A stretch of DNA of 20,576 bases from assembly GCA_002701555.1 (NCBI GenBank), contig NZVS01000076.1, positions 3,155 through 23,730 on the forward strand. The letters run 5' to 3'. Origin of the DNA: Alphaproteobacteria bacterium (lineage in GTDB: Bacteria; Pseudomonadota; Alphaproteobacteria; Micavibrionales; Micavibrionaceae). Positions within the stretch are counted from its first letter, which is position 1. The number at the start of each line of letters is the position of its first letter. Below the pieces are notes generated by a model that searched no databases, was not told the DNA's origin, and saw nothing but the letters and a program-made list of their open reading frames with translations. A program made the position numbers and the translations under genes. Shown here in pieces: positions 7,533 to 16,139 of the stretch.

Positions 7533-10295
7533 TCAGGCTGCACCCTTTGCCAACTGGCGCAACACGTAATGTAATATTCCTCCATTTTTGAAATATTCCA
7601 TCTCGTCACCGGTATCGACACGGCACAGAACCTCTGCCTCTTTAGTTGAGCCATCCGGATAGGTAACAGTCATCTTTACCGTGCCTCGTGGTTTAAGGCT
7701 TTCAATACCCGAGAGATCAATTTTCTCCTCACCGGTTAAATTTAAGCTCTTGCGGTTTATCCCGTCTTTGAATTGCAGCGGAAGAACCCCCATCCCAATA
7801 AGATTTGAGCGATGTATGCGTTCGAAACTCTCAGCTACAACGGCCTTAACACCAAGAAGAATTGTTCCTTTGGCGGCCCAATCACGTGACGAGCCTGTCC
7901 CATATTCTTTACCTGCAATAACCACAAGCGGAGTTTTATTGGAAATATATTCCATTGCCGCATCATATATAGGCATAGAGTCATTGCTAGGCACATATTT
8001 GGTATAACCGCCTTCAATATCAGGTACCATTTCATTGCGGATACGAATATTGGCAAAAGTCCCGCGCATCATAACTTCGTGGTTTCCACGGCGTGAACCG
8101 TAAGAGTTAAATTCGCGTGGCGGAACCTGATGTTCCTGCAAGTATTCACCTGCCGGTGATGTCGTTTTAATAGACCCTGCAGGTGAGATGTGGTCTGTCG
8201 TCACGGAGTCACCGAGCAAGGCAAGAATGCGTGCGCCCTCAACATCCTTGATTGGCTCTGGATCAATATCCATTCCCTCGAAATAAGGTGGGTTTTTAAC
8301 GTATGTAGAGGACGGTTTCCAATCATAGGTTTCTGATGAACCTGCACCGCCAATTTCCTGCCATTCTTTTGTGCCTGTAAAGACATCGGAATACCGTTCA
8401 CGGAACATATCCGGTGACAAACTTGCCTCAACCGTTTCACGAATCTCCTTGTTGGTAGGCCAAATGTCTTTTAGATAAACATCATTTCCATCCTTATCCT
8501 GACCAAGTGGTTCGTTATATATATCGACCAGCATCGACCCTGCCAATGCATAGGCAACGACTAATGGCGGTGATGCCAGATAGTTGGATTTCACATGCGG
8601 TGAAATGCGCCCTTCAAAGTTTCTGTTTCCTGATAAAACGGATGTTACGTTAAGATCACCCTCTTCAACGGCTTTTGCAATTGGTCCGGGTAACGGACCG
8701 GAATTACCAATACATGTTGTACAGCCATAACCGACAAGGTCAAATCCCAGCGCATCCAAATCATCTTGCAAGCCAGATTCTTCCAGATATTCGGTCACTA
8801 CCTGTGAGCCAGGTGCAAGAGAGGTTTTTACCCAAGGCTTACGAGTCAAACCTAAAGCACGCGCCTTACGAGCAACCAAACCAGCCGCCACCATAACAGA
8901 CGGGTTTGATGTGTTTGTACAACTTGTAATCGCGGCAATCACAACATCTCCATGTGATAATTTGTAATCGGTCCCTTCTACAGGAATATGTTTTTGTGTT
9001 GGATCCAGTTCATCCATTTCATATTCTGCGATTTGACCTGCCTCATTCATTAGACGGCCTTCGGCTCCTGTTGGATCACCGCCCTCTTCCTTCGAAAGGA
9101 CGATTTTGAATGCGCGTGCCGCATCTGTTAACGGAATTCTGTCCTGTGGACGTTTCGGTCCAGCAATTGATGGTACAACATCGCCAAGGTCAAGGTGAAG
9201 TGTATCCGTAAAGACAGGCTCATCACCTTCTTCACGCCAAAAACCTTGTTCCTTTGCGTAAGCTTCAACCATTTTGACACGGTGGTCATCACGGCCAGTA
9301 AATTTCATATAACGCAATGTTTCATCATCAATCGGGAAAAAGGCACAAGTAGAACCGAATTCAGGTGACATATTCCCAATTGTCGCGCGGTCTGGAAGAC
9401 TCATATGAGAAATCCCATCACCATAAAATTCTACAAATTTACCGACCACACCTTTTTTGCGAAGCATTTCTGTCACGGTCAAAACAAGGTCGGTTGCCGT
9501 TGCGCCTTCTTTCAGACGGCCTGTTAATTTAAACCCGACTACCTCAGGTATTAGCATAGAAATTGGTTGGCCAAGCATTGCGGCTTCGGCTTCGATACCA
9601 CCAACACCCCAACCAAGAACGGCAAGACCGTTAACCATTGTTGTATGCGAGTCTGTTCCGACAAGTGTATCGGGATAAACAACTTCTTTATTGTTCTGAT
9701 CGGTTTCCGACCAGGCCACTTGTGATAAATATTCTAGATTAACCTGATGACAGATTCCTGTGCCTGGTGGTACAACACGGAAATTTTTAAATGCCTGTTG
9801 TCCCCAGCGCAAAAACTCATAGCGCTCACCATTTCTTTCAAATTCGCGCTCCACATTTATTTCAAAAGCTTCAGGGGTTCCAAACTCATCCACCATAACC
9901 GAGTGGTCAATAACCAAATCAACAGCAGATAAAGGATTAATTTTTTGAGGGTCACCTCCAAGGTTTTTCATAGCTTCGCGCATAGCTGCAAGATCGACCA
10001 CAGCAGGTACCCCAGTGAAATCCTGCATCAAAACACGCGCCGGACGATAAGCAATTTCACGATCAGAGGATTTATTTTTCAACCAGCCGGCCAGCGCATC
10101 AATATCATCTGTTGTTACACTATTACCATCTTCGTAGCGAAGGAGATTTTCAAACAAAACTTTCAATGTTTTGGGAAGTTTTGAAATGTCACCTGTCTTA
10201 TCCTGAGCGGCTTTTAAGGAAAAATAATCATATTCCTTACCTTCAACTGTAAGGGTTTTACGTGTTTTATAGGTATCCTGGCCGGTGCGAGACAT
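7533..10295 (-). CDS. acnA: Aconitate hydratase A
   Basis: Aconitase isomerises citrate to isocitrate in the TCA cycle. The 920-aa length fits the AcnA/IRP1-type enzyme. The three cysteines that hold the [4Fe-4S] cluster are C459 in TSCTNTSNPSVM and C525 and C528 in YGCTTCIGNSGP. Other family signatures are the TDSHTTMVNGLAVLGWGVGG stretch near 214-233 and, near the C-terminus, AGKEYGTGSSRDWAAKG, which carries the substrate-binding Ser/Arg. The ATG is preceded by AAGGA at eight bases. In the cell it feeds isocitrate to the Icd encoded 3 kb away. Some AcnA-type proteins also bind RNA when iron is low; the sequence does not show whether this one does. It is transcribed alone. Confidence 0.97.
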   Translation of the reverse strand: MSRTGQDTYKTRKTLTVEGKEYDYFSLKAAQDKTGDISKLPKTLKVLFENLLRYEDGNSVTTDDIDALAGWLKNKSSDREIAYRPARVLMQDFTGVPAVVDLAAMREAMKNLGGDPQKINPLSAVDLVIDHSVMVDEFGTPEAFEINVEREFERNGERYEFLRWGQQAFKNFRVVPPGTGICHQVNLEYLSQVAWSETDQNNKEVVYPDTLVGTDSHTTMVNGLAVLGWGVGGIEAEAAMLGQPISMLIPEVVGFKLTGRLKEGATATDLVLTVTEMLRKKGVVGKFVEFYGDGISHMSLPDRATIGNMSPEFGSTCAFFPIDDETLRYMKFTGRDDHRVKMVEAYAKEQGFWREEGDEPVFTDTLHLDLGDVVPSIAGPKRPQDRIPLTDAARAFKIVLSKEEGGDPTGAEGRLMNEAGQIAEYEMDELDPTQKHIPVEGTDYKLSHGDVVIAAITSCTNTSNPSVMVAAGLVARKARALGLTRKPWVKTSLAPGSQVVTEYLEESGLQDDLDALGFDLVGYGCTTCIGNSGPLPGPIAKAVEEGDLNVTSVLSGNRNFEGRISPHVKSNYLASPPLVVAYALAGSMLVDIYNEPLGQDKDGNDVYLKDIWPTNKEIRETVEASLSPDMFRERYSDVFTGTKEWQEIGGAGSSETYDWKPSSTYVKNPPYFEGMDIDPEPIKDVEGARILALLGDSVTTDHISPAGSIKTTSPAGEYLQEHQVPPREFNSYGSRRGNHEVMMRGTFANIRIRNEMVPDIEGGYTKYVPSNDSMPIYDAAMEYISNKTPLVVIAGKEYGTGSSRDWAAKGTILLGVKAVVAESFERIHRSNLIGMGVLPLQFKDGINRKSLNLTGEEKIDLSGIESLKPRGTVKMTVTYPDGSTKEAEVLCRVDTGDEMEYFKNGGILHYVLRQLAKGAA

Positions 10296-10635
10296 TCAAA
10301 AAATCCTTTTGTTAATGTGTCTATTGTTTACGCATAAAATCTAAAGTCACAATATCATGGAACTACAGTGTTTAAAATGTGTTAATATGCTTGTTTTTCA
10401 AGAAGAAAAACTTTCAAACATATTTTCTAATATACAAATTTTCTGAAATAAGGCGCAAATAAGGCGAAATTGACCCAAAAAATTGCCGTATTTTTATGTG
10501 ATAGTAAAAGAATAAGAAGTTTACGGAATTTATTTATGATTTCCTCTTAAGCTGTTAAACAGCACAGATAAAACATACAAAGCCGCTGACGTTTCTCCGC
10601 AGCGGCTTTTGTAATGCACACTGTTTTTTTACTTC
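10296..10635. promoter_or_regulatory. Gene-free 340-bp region upstream of acnA
   Basis: No credible coding frame is present. The left part should hold the acnA promoter (minus strand). It contains the inverted repeat GTTTTTC-N5-GAAAAAC at 10393-10411, a perfect 10-bp direct repeat AAATAAGGCG at 10446-10455 and 10457-10466 (11-bp period), the palindrome GCTGTTAAACAGC at 10551-10563 and the terminator at 10579-10609. The repeats could be regulator sites; this is inference only. Confidence 0.5.
10579..10609. terminator. Rho-independent terminator
   Basis: AAAGCCGCTG, an 11-base loop, CAGCGGCTTT form a perfect 10-bp GC-rich stem. On the + strand the stem runs into TTTTG; on the minus strand it is followed by a T-rich GTATGTTTTATC. 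It lies 27 bases past the stop of the minus-strand HExxH gene and most simply ends that transcript, although the better U tract is on the + strand. Confidence 0.8.
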
Positions 10636-11391
10636 CTATCTTGGCTTTCTGCTTAGAAGATATGCGCGTAACATGTGGTCTCGTGCAGTGGCTGTGTCGG
10701 GATGACTTTTGTCACAGACTTCCCTTATATACTTACCCGACCTTTCGTAATTGCCCAGAGAATCAACTTCGGCCTGTTTTGAAGCGCGTTCTTTTTCCAT
10801 TAAAACATTAACCTGACGGGTGATATCAGCTAGCCTCTTTTGCATTTTTTCTGCAATTTCATCCTGTCGCGACAGATCGTAAGGCCCATATTTATCTTCT
10901 GCATCGACGGCTTTGAGAAGATATTCGCCCAACATCCTTAAATATTTATTTGTAACCTCACGATCCACATTCAGATGCTCCCTCTCATGCCTCATAACCT
11001 CTTTGTATTGGCAGCTGTTAGGTGGATATTCCCGCGCAATATATATTTTAGGCTTTAATTCAACATCAACGGCAATTTTGTCATACCAAAGGCACCCCTG
11101 GTTAATGTCACTTCGGGTTAAATACTTAAGCGATGTACTTTGATCTAGCGAGAACTCGCGCTGTGCCAAACCAAATGTAAAGCTTGTTGCGTCATGTCCA
11201 TAAGGATTAATCGTGTCTGTTTCCTTAGCCGATAATTGGATAAAGCTCTGGGAGTTATCAAAAATCGTTTGAGTTTCAACAGGAACGATTTTTATTTCTG
11301 GGGGTGCATCCCTTTTGCACCAGTCACTTGCCGATACCTGCGTTGAAAAAAGAACCAAAAAAATAAAAGATACCACGTTCAATTGTGTCAT
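10636..11391 (-). CDS. Exported putative zinc metalloprotease (HExxH), copy 2
   Basis: 251 aa with a signal peptide (hydrophobic VVSFIFLVLFSTQ, likely cut after VSA near residue 21), so periplasmic or secreted. HEREH at 135-139 is an HExxH zinc motif, followed by LNVDRE, which supplies D143 and E145 as possible third ligands. Conserved cysteines (C25, C100, C127 and one in EVCDKS near the end) suggest disulfides. The last third is a charged coiled-coil-like helix. It is clearly paralogous to the gene just upstream (shared WCK, CLWY, VDREVTNKYL, SLG-x-YERS, CD-x-x-x-PD). Only seven bases separate the two genes and there is no obvious ribosome binding site here, so translational coupling is likely. 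The substrate is unknown; a DUF922-like relation is possible but untested. Confidence 0.75.
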   Translation of the reverse strand: MTQLNVVSFIFLVLFSTQVSASDWCKRDAPPEIKIVPVETQTIFDNSQSFIQLSAKETDTINPYGHDATSFTFGLAQREFSLDQSTSLKYLTRSDINQGCLWYDKIAVDVELKPKIYIAREYPPNSCQYKEVMRHEREHLNVDREVTNKYLRMLGEYLLKAVDAEDKYGPYDLSRQDEIAEKMQKRLADITRQVNVLMEKERASKQAEVDSLGNYERSGKYIREVCDKSHPDTATARDHMLRAYLLSRKPR

Positions 11392-11398
11392 AAATCAA

Positions 11399-12145
11399 TT
11401 ATCGCATATAACGTCGTAAAATTGCATCGCGTTTTTGAGCTATATCAGGATTTCTTCGGTCACAGGTTTCTGCCATAAAACGACTGGATCGCTCGTAGCT
11501 ACCAAGGGAATCTATTTTTGATTGCCGTGCATCGCGCTCCGCTTTCATATTTGCAGATACCTCGCGCACTATACTTTCAATGCGCCTTTGCAATTTTTGG
11601 ACAGAGCTGTTTTGTTGAGAAAGGCGTATAGGCCCATAAGCCGTTTCACTTCCCAATTTCTGCCGAAGCCGCGTTGCCAGAATACCCAGATATTTATTTG
11701 TGACCTCGCGATCAACCGTAATATGCTCCATCTCGTGTCGCAGAACTTCCTGATAATGGCATGTTCCAGGTTCAAATTCCTTGGCTATATAGATTACAGG
11801 TTTGGAATATATGCGGACATCAATTGTACCGTACCAAAGACAGGTTTGGCGCGTATTGGGATTTGTAAGGATTTTTAATTCTGTTTTTTGTTCCAGACGA
11901 AATTCTCTATGCGCCAACCCAAAAGTATGAACAATGGAATTACGTCCATAAGGATTTCGTGTATCAGACTTTACGCGAGATAAATCTACGAAACTTCTGG
12001 AGTTATCTATTGTGACATCATCCTCGTAAGGTGCAAAGACAAGCTGGGGTTCTGAGTCAGCCTTGCACCACCCCGATGCCAATGTGGGGGATGAAAAACT
12101 TAAAAAAAAGGCTATACTTAGAATTGCAATCAGAACACGGTTCAT
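11399..12145 (-). CDS. Exported putative zinc metalloprotease (HExxH), copy 1
   Basis: 248 aa. The N-terminus MNRVLIAILSIAFFLSF followed by SSPTLAS is a signal peptide with likely cleavage near residue 24. HEMEH at 137-141 is an HExxH zinc motif followed by ITVDRE, with D145 and E147 as possible further ligands. The body is beta-rich (around CLWYGTIDV and KPVIYIAKEF) and the C-terminal third is a charged helix ending in a conserved SLGSYERS and CDRRNPD. It is the first gene of a two-gene unit with its paralog and runs away from yggT, so its promoter lies in the 74-bp gap at 12146-12219. The zinc-protease role is inferred from the motif alone; the protein could bind metal without cleaving peptides. 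Confidence 0.75.
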   Translation of the reverse strand: MNRVLIAILSIAFFLSFSSPTLASGWCKADSEPQLVFAPYEDDVTIDNSRSFVDLSRVKSDTRNPYGRNSIVHTFGLAHREFRLEQKTELKILTNPNTRQTCLWYGTIDVRIYSKPVIYIAKEFEPGTCHYQEVLRHEMEHITVDREVTNKYLGILATRLRQKLGSETAYGPIRLSQQNSSVQKLQRRIESIVREVSANMKAERDARQSKIDSLGSYERSSRFMAETCDRRNPDIAQKRDAILRRYMR

Positions 12146-12219
12146 ATTATTGACTATAAGTCAGAAATATTAAAAAAGAATATGGAACAGATACAATTTA
12201 ACTAAAAGGCTTTTTACCT

Positions 12220-12516
12220 ATGCTTATCGTCGCGCAAATTTTATCCTGGATCATCAATATTGTTATATTTGTAATTATTATTGAGGTTGTCCTTAGCTGG
12301 CTAATCGTTTTCGAAGTTATCAATGTCAGAAATCCTCAGGCACAGAACCTTATTAAGCTTATAAAACGTATAACCGATCCGATTATGCAACCGGTTCGGA
12401 AAATCATCCCGCCTATTGGAGGCATCGATATAACCCCTATTATTGTCATACTGGGGCTAAGCCTTCTTGATGGTTTTATTATGCAGCTGGCCTATAGCAA
12501 CGCTGTGGGGTATTAG
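12220..12516 (+). CDS. yggT: YggT family membrane protein
   Basis: 98 aa with two hydrophobic segments (about residues 4-32 and 72-92) around a basic loop. Family signatures are LSWLI followed by NP, then TDPIMQPVRKIIPPIGGIDI and the hydrophobic C-terminal segment. YggT proteins are small inner-membrane proteins linked to osmotic tolerance or cell-envelope and division functions, but their exact role is unsettled. AAAAGG about ten bases upstream is the ribosome binding site. folD follows after four bases, an arrangement common in alphaproteobacteria, so the two are probably one transcript. Confidence 0.9.
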   Translation: MLIVAQILSWIINIVIFVIIIEVVLSWLIVFEVINVRNPQAQNLIKLIKRITDPIMQPVRKIIPPIGGIDITPIIVILGLSLLDGFIMQLAYSNAVGY

Positions 12517-12520
12517 GGCC

Positions 12521-13372
12521 ATGAGTGCAACAATAATAGATGGGAAATTGACGGCCAAGTCGCTACGCCAAAACATAAAGCATGAGATAGATGAACTGGG
12601 TATTACACCCGGCCTCGCTGTAATTTTGGTTGGTAATGATCCCGCCAGCCAAGTTTATGTCGGCAACAAGATACGCGCTTGTGAAGAGGTAGGCATTAAA
12701 AGCACTGAGCATCATTTGCCGGAAAGTACATTAGCACCTGAGATTGCTGAACTTATCAAGTCGCTGAATAAAGACCCGTCCGTGAACGGCATCCTCCTAC
12801 AGCTCCCACTTCCTGGTCATTTAGCTGAGACGCAAGAACGGCTTGTCCAGATGATTGCCCCTGAAAAGGATGTTGACGGGTTAACTTTCGCCAACGCGGG
12901 GAAACTTTTTCTAGGTCACGATGATGGCCTTGTACCCTGTACTCCGCAAGGAGCGCTTCATCTTATTCATACAGTTGAAAAAAACCTGTCTGGTAAAGAT
13001 GCAATAATCATTGGACGTTCGAATCTTTTCGGAAAACCGATGGCACAACTTCTACTTCGTGAAAACTGCACTGTCACAACAGCACATTCACGTACACGTA
13101 ATCTTGAAAAACTTTGCAAACAATCCGACATCGTTATTGCCGCGGTAGGCCGTGCCGAAATGGTCAAGGGCGAGTGGATAAAGTCCGGCGCAATCGTCAT
13201 TGATGTCGGTATAAACCGTGGCGAAGACGGCAAGTTAAAGGGCGATGTCGATTATAATGCATGCTCTCAAATTGCTGAAGCCATAACGCCTGTCCCTGGC
13301 GGAGTAGGCCCGATGACAATCGCGTGTTTACTTCAAAACACGTTAAAAGCCTATAAAAACCAGTTTTCTTAA
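12521..13372 (+). CDS. folD: Methylenetetrahydrofolate dehydrogenase/cyclohydrolase
   Basis: This bifunctional cytosolic enzyme interconverts 5,10-methylene-, 5,10-methenyl- and 10-formyl-tetrahydrofolate with NADP, supplying one-carbon units for purines and formyl-Met. The frame is open from 12467, inside yggT, but the ATG at 12521 gives MSATIIDGK, the normal FolD start, and a normal length of 283 aa. Motifs: VGNDPASQVYVGNK (about 37-50, with the catalytic Tyr and Lys), PCTPQG, the NADP loop GRSNLFGKPMAQLLL, VIDVGINR, and the C-terminal TPVPGGVGPMTIACLLQNT. It lies four bases after yggT. Its stop is three bases from that of convergent icd, with no terminator between, so the two transcripts must overlap at their ends. 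Confidence 0.95.
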   Translation: MSATIIDGKLTAKSLRQNIKHEIDELGITPGLAVILVGNDPASQVYVGNKIRACEEVGIKSTEHHLPESTLAPEIAELIKSLNKDPSVNGILLQLPLPGHLAETQERLVQMIAPEKDVDGLTFANAGKLFLGHDDGLVPCTPQGALHLIHTVEKNLSGKDAIIIGRSNLFGKPMAQLLLRENCTVTTAHSRTRNLEKLCKQSDIVIAAVGRAEMVKGEWIKSGAIVIDVGINRGEDGKLKGDVDYNACSQIAEAITPVPGGVGPMTIACLLQNTLKAYKNQFS

Positions 13373-13375
13373 AAA

Positions 13376-14821
13376 CTATTCGCCCTGCGCTTTTGACCAA
13401 CCGCGCTCACCATCAAAGGTGTACAGATTTTCCATCTTAATTGCATCAAGGCCACTCTGCGTAATCTTGGATAGCTGGGAAATAATTCTGTCATGGAAAA
13501 CCGGTTGTGCATCATTGGATTTGATCCGCAACCTCCATTGATCACAGCAGTAAGTTTCAGGCATGCCATCAGGCCAGACCTTTGTCCCGCGGTTATCAAT
13601 CACCTCCAGCTTAAGCCCGTCCTCAATAAGCGGTAAAACCTTATCGGCCAATTCATCTGGCTTGCCAACCCAATCAAGATAGATATCTGTACCAACCAAC
13701 TCTTTCTTTTGGGCTTTTACTTCTTTTAGAGGCGGAAGAGACATACCACCTTTTGTTGATGGATATGATACTGCATTTAATTTTGAAGGTTCCTGCCCCA
13801 GCCTTTCAATAACCGCCTTTGCAAAACCGTCAGTTCCAACTTTCTTTTTGCTGGCGCCGTCCCTGAAAATTTCACCTGTATGAATTCCGTCTTCCAATGT
13901 TTTAAGCCATGCGTTATGCACTTTCGCAGCAACTTCGCCTTGGCCTATGTGAACAAGCATCATTACGGCACCAAGCAAAAGGCCGGAAGGATTTGCAATA
14001 CCTTGTCCCGCAATATCCGGCGCTGAACCGTGAATGGCTTCAAACATTGCAAAGTCAGCACCTATGTTTGCTGATCCGCATAACCCTACTGAACCAGTAA
14101 TTTCCGCAGCAATATCCGAGATGATATCTCCATAAAGATTTTCAGTTACGATAACGTCAAAATGCTCAGGCCGCGAGGCAATACGCGCCGAACCTATATC
14201 TATAATAAAATGTTCTTTTTCGATATCATCATATTCCGCACCAATCTCATCAAATACTTTGTGAAAAAGACCATCAGCAATTTTCATGATGTTGTCCTTG
14301 GACATACAAGTCACTTTATTGCGTCCGTTTTTACGTGCATATTCAAAAGCATATCTTATTATGCGTTCTGATCCGGGGCGTGTAATCAATTTTAGTGATG
14401 CGGCACTGCCTTGTGTCTGACGGTATTCTACACCGCCATAAAGGTCTTCTTCATTCTCACGAACAATAACCATGTCCATTTTCGGTTGAAGAGTTTCTAA
14501 AACAGGTGCATAGGACCTGCATGGCCTGACATTAGCAAAAAGCCCGAGACTTTTTCGAATGGTAACATTCAATGACTTAAAGCCACCGCCTTGAGGAGTC
14601 GTTATAGGGGCCTTTAAAAAAACTTTATTTTTTCTCAATATATCCCATGATGAAGCCTCGATTCCCGTTGTTATACCTCTCGAATAGACGTCTTCACCGA
14701 TTTCAATTTCTTCGGTCTTAATATTTGCACCAGCAGCCGCCAGAATTGATAGGGTGGCATCCATAATTTCTGGGCCGATACCGTTACCTCGTGCGATTGT
14801 AATAGAAACAGGGTTAGTCAT
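13376..14821 (-). CDS. icd: NADP-dependent isocitrate dehydrogenase, alphaproteobacterial type
   Basis: The enzyme oxidatively decarboxylates isocitrate to 2-oxoglutarate in the TCA cycle. The first ~340 residues are a beta-decarboxylating dehydrogenase domain: GNGIGPE (12-18), the substrate loop GGGFKSLNVTIR (78-89, with S83 at the position of the IDH-kinase serine in E. coli Icd), VTENLYGDIISDIAAEITGS, and HGSAPDIAGQGIANPSG for nucleotide binding. The extra ~140-residue C-terminal part, with a Trp/Cys segment ETYCCDQWRLRI, is typical of the Rickettsia/alphaproteobacterial form (TIGR02924-like), which differs from the 416-aa E. coli type. NADP specificity is assumed from this family. The start ATGACTAA overlaps the nhaA stop by eight bases, so translation is probably coupled to nhaA. 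Confidence 0.93.
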   Translation of the reverse strand: MTNPVSITIARGNGIGPEIMDATLSILAAAGANIKTEEIEIGEDVYSRGITTGIEASSWDILRKNKVFLKAPITTPQGGGFKSLNVTIRKSLGLFANVRPCRSYAPVLETLQPKMDMVIVRENEEDLYGGVEYRQTQGSAASLKLITRPGSERIIRYAFEYARKNGRNKVTCMSKDNIMKIADGLFHKVFDEIGAEYDDIEKEHFIIDIGSARIASRPEHFDVIVTENLYGDIISDIAAEITGSVGLCGSANIGADFAMFEAIHGSAPDIAGQGIANPSGLLLGAVMMLVHIGQGEVAAKVHNAWLKTLEDGIHTGEIFRDGASKKKVGTDGFAKAVIERLGQEPSKLNAVSYPSTKGGMSLPPLKEVKAQKKELVGTDIYLDWVGKPDELADKVLPLIEDGLKLEVIDNRGTKVWPDGMPETYCCDQWRLRIKSNDAQPVFHDRIISQLSKITQSGLDAIKMENLYTFDGERGWSKAQGE

Positions 14822-16106
14822 TGTTATTAATTTCCCGGGCTAAATTAGGTTGATGGGGCTTATCTTGAAGGCTGTCATGGCTAGGATTTTTTCCTATCCT
14901 TAAAACAATATAAGCCAGTGTCGCAGAACCAATTGATCCGATCAATACCCCAAGTCTTACGGAGGCCTGCATTTCACGTCCGTTTAGCGCCAGTCCGCCA
15001 ATAAACAAAGACATGGTAAAACCTATTCCGCATAAAAGGGATAGAGCATAGATATGGCGCCAATTGAGATTGTCCGGCATCTTGGATATACGTAGTTTTA
15101 CAGCCAGCCATATGAAAGAAAATACCCCCAACTGCTTTCCAATCAGAAGGCCAAGTGCAATACCTAATGTCACAGGATTGGTTAAAACTTCAAGGCCGAG
15201 GCCATCTAATGAAACTCCTGCATTTGCGAAACCAAACAAAGGTAGAATTAAAAATGCAACCCAGGGGTGGAGGCTTTTTTCAATACTTTGACATGGGGTT
15301 ATTTCAGGATGTTCCTTATCATGCAATGGGATGAAAAAAGCAACAATTACACCAGCTAGTGTCGCATGAACACCGGATTTCAAAACAGCAAGCCACAATA
15401 TAATTGCAAGAACAATATAGGGGCCTATTTTCGTAACATTAAAACGGTTCAATATAAAAAGAAGACCAAATATTACCGCACCGCCTATAATGGCCTCCAT
15501 GTAAATATGACCTGAATAAAAAAGCGCAATAATTATTATAGCTGCCAAGTCATCTATAACAGCGATAGCCGTAAGAAGAACTTTCAACTGTATGGGTGCG
15601 CGAGAGCCAAGTATAGCAAGAACACCCAGAGCAAAGGCTATATCAGTTGCAGCCGGTATGGCCCAGCCATGCTGGGTTTCAGGTGATCCCATATTAAAGA
15701 ATGCGTAAATTATAGCAGGAGCAGCCACTCCGCCAAAGGCAGCCAAAGCAGGGAGAGAAACTTTTTGGAAAGACGATAACGCCCCTTCAAAAACTGCCCT
15801 CTTTATTTCCAGAGATACAAGGAAAAAGAATATGGCCATAAGACCATCATTGATCCATAATATAAGTGGTTTTCTTAATATGAAGTCGTATTCCCCCAGA
15901 TCCGAAAAGCCAATTCTGAAGTCAACTTCACTGAAAAAATAATTATAATAATATGACAAAGGGGAGTTCGCAATTATAAAAGCCAGAAGTGAAGCAAGCA
16001 TCAAAACTATGCCTCCTGCTGCTTCGGTTCTTAAAAAGGCACCGAACTTAAAGCCTAAAAAGCTTATACCTTTATGAATATAATGAATTTTTGGGATCAT
16101 CTGCAT
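14814..16106 (-). CDS. nhaA: Na+/H+ antiporter NhaA
   Basis: This inner-membrane antiporter expels Na+ in exchange for protons and controls pH and sodium tolerance. At 430 aa it is longer than the ~390-aa E. coli protein, with about 20 extra residues at the N-terminus and a hydrophilic tail at the C-terminus. About 11-12 hydrophobic segments are visible. Key acidic residues are D155 in ATDIAFALGVLAIL, and D185-D186 in AVIDDLAAI, equivalent to E. coli D133, D163 and D164; the FANAGVSL segment is also typical. No ribosome binding site precedes the ATG at 16106; the start sits in a small hairpin, and a second ATG at 16100 is possible. It overlaps icd by eight bases. It lies between host genes and phage genes and marks the likely prophage border. 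Confidence 0.95.
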   Translation of the reverse strand: MQMIPKIHYIHKGISFLGFKFGAFLRTEAAGGIVLMLASLLAFIIANSPLSYYYNYFFSEVDFRIGFSDLGEYDFILRKPLILWINDGLMAIFFFLVSLEIKRAVFEGALSSFQKVSLPALAAFGGVAAPAIIYAFFNMGSPETQHGWAIPAATDIAFALGVLAILGSRAPIQLKVLLTAIAVIDDLAAIIIIALFYSGHIYMEAIIGGAVIFGLLFILNRFNVTKIGPYIVLAIILWLAVLKSGVHATLAGVIVAFFIPLHDKEHPEITPCQSIEKSLHPWVAFLILPLFGFANAGVSLDGLGLEVLTNPVTLGIALGLLIGKQLGVFSFIWLAVKLRISKMPDNLNWRHIYALSLLCGIGFTMSLFIGGLALNGREMQASVRLGVLIGSIGSATLAYIVLRIGKNPSHDSLQDKPHQPNLAREINNND

Positions 16107-16114
16107 ACGCAGAT
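16099..16114. promoter_or_regulatory. Inverted repeat covering the nhaA start codon
   Basis: ATCTGC, four bases, GCAGAT form a perfect 6-bp inverted repeat that contains the nhaA ATG (16106-16104) at its centre. In mRNA it would partly hide the start codon. A TTGACA-like box (minus strand, around 16131-16136) is close upstream, so a very short leader or leaderless mRNA is possible. Confidence 0.35.
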
Positions 16115-16139
16115 AAAGATAGACAAACCTCTGTCAAAA

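Noticed and set aside
7681..8007. 108-aa + strand frame inside acnA
   Set aside because: It lies entirely within the aconitase gene, antisense, and reads as a Pro/Arg-rich shadow.
11522..11878. 118-aa + strand frame inside the first HExxH gene
   Set aside because: It is antisense to a gene with signal peptide and conserved motif; no independent evidence.
12467..12520. Longer FolD start inside yggT
   Set aside because: The extra 18 codons overlap yggT and resemble its frame shadow; the ATG at 12521 gives the normal FolD N-terminus.
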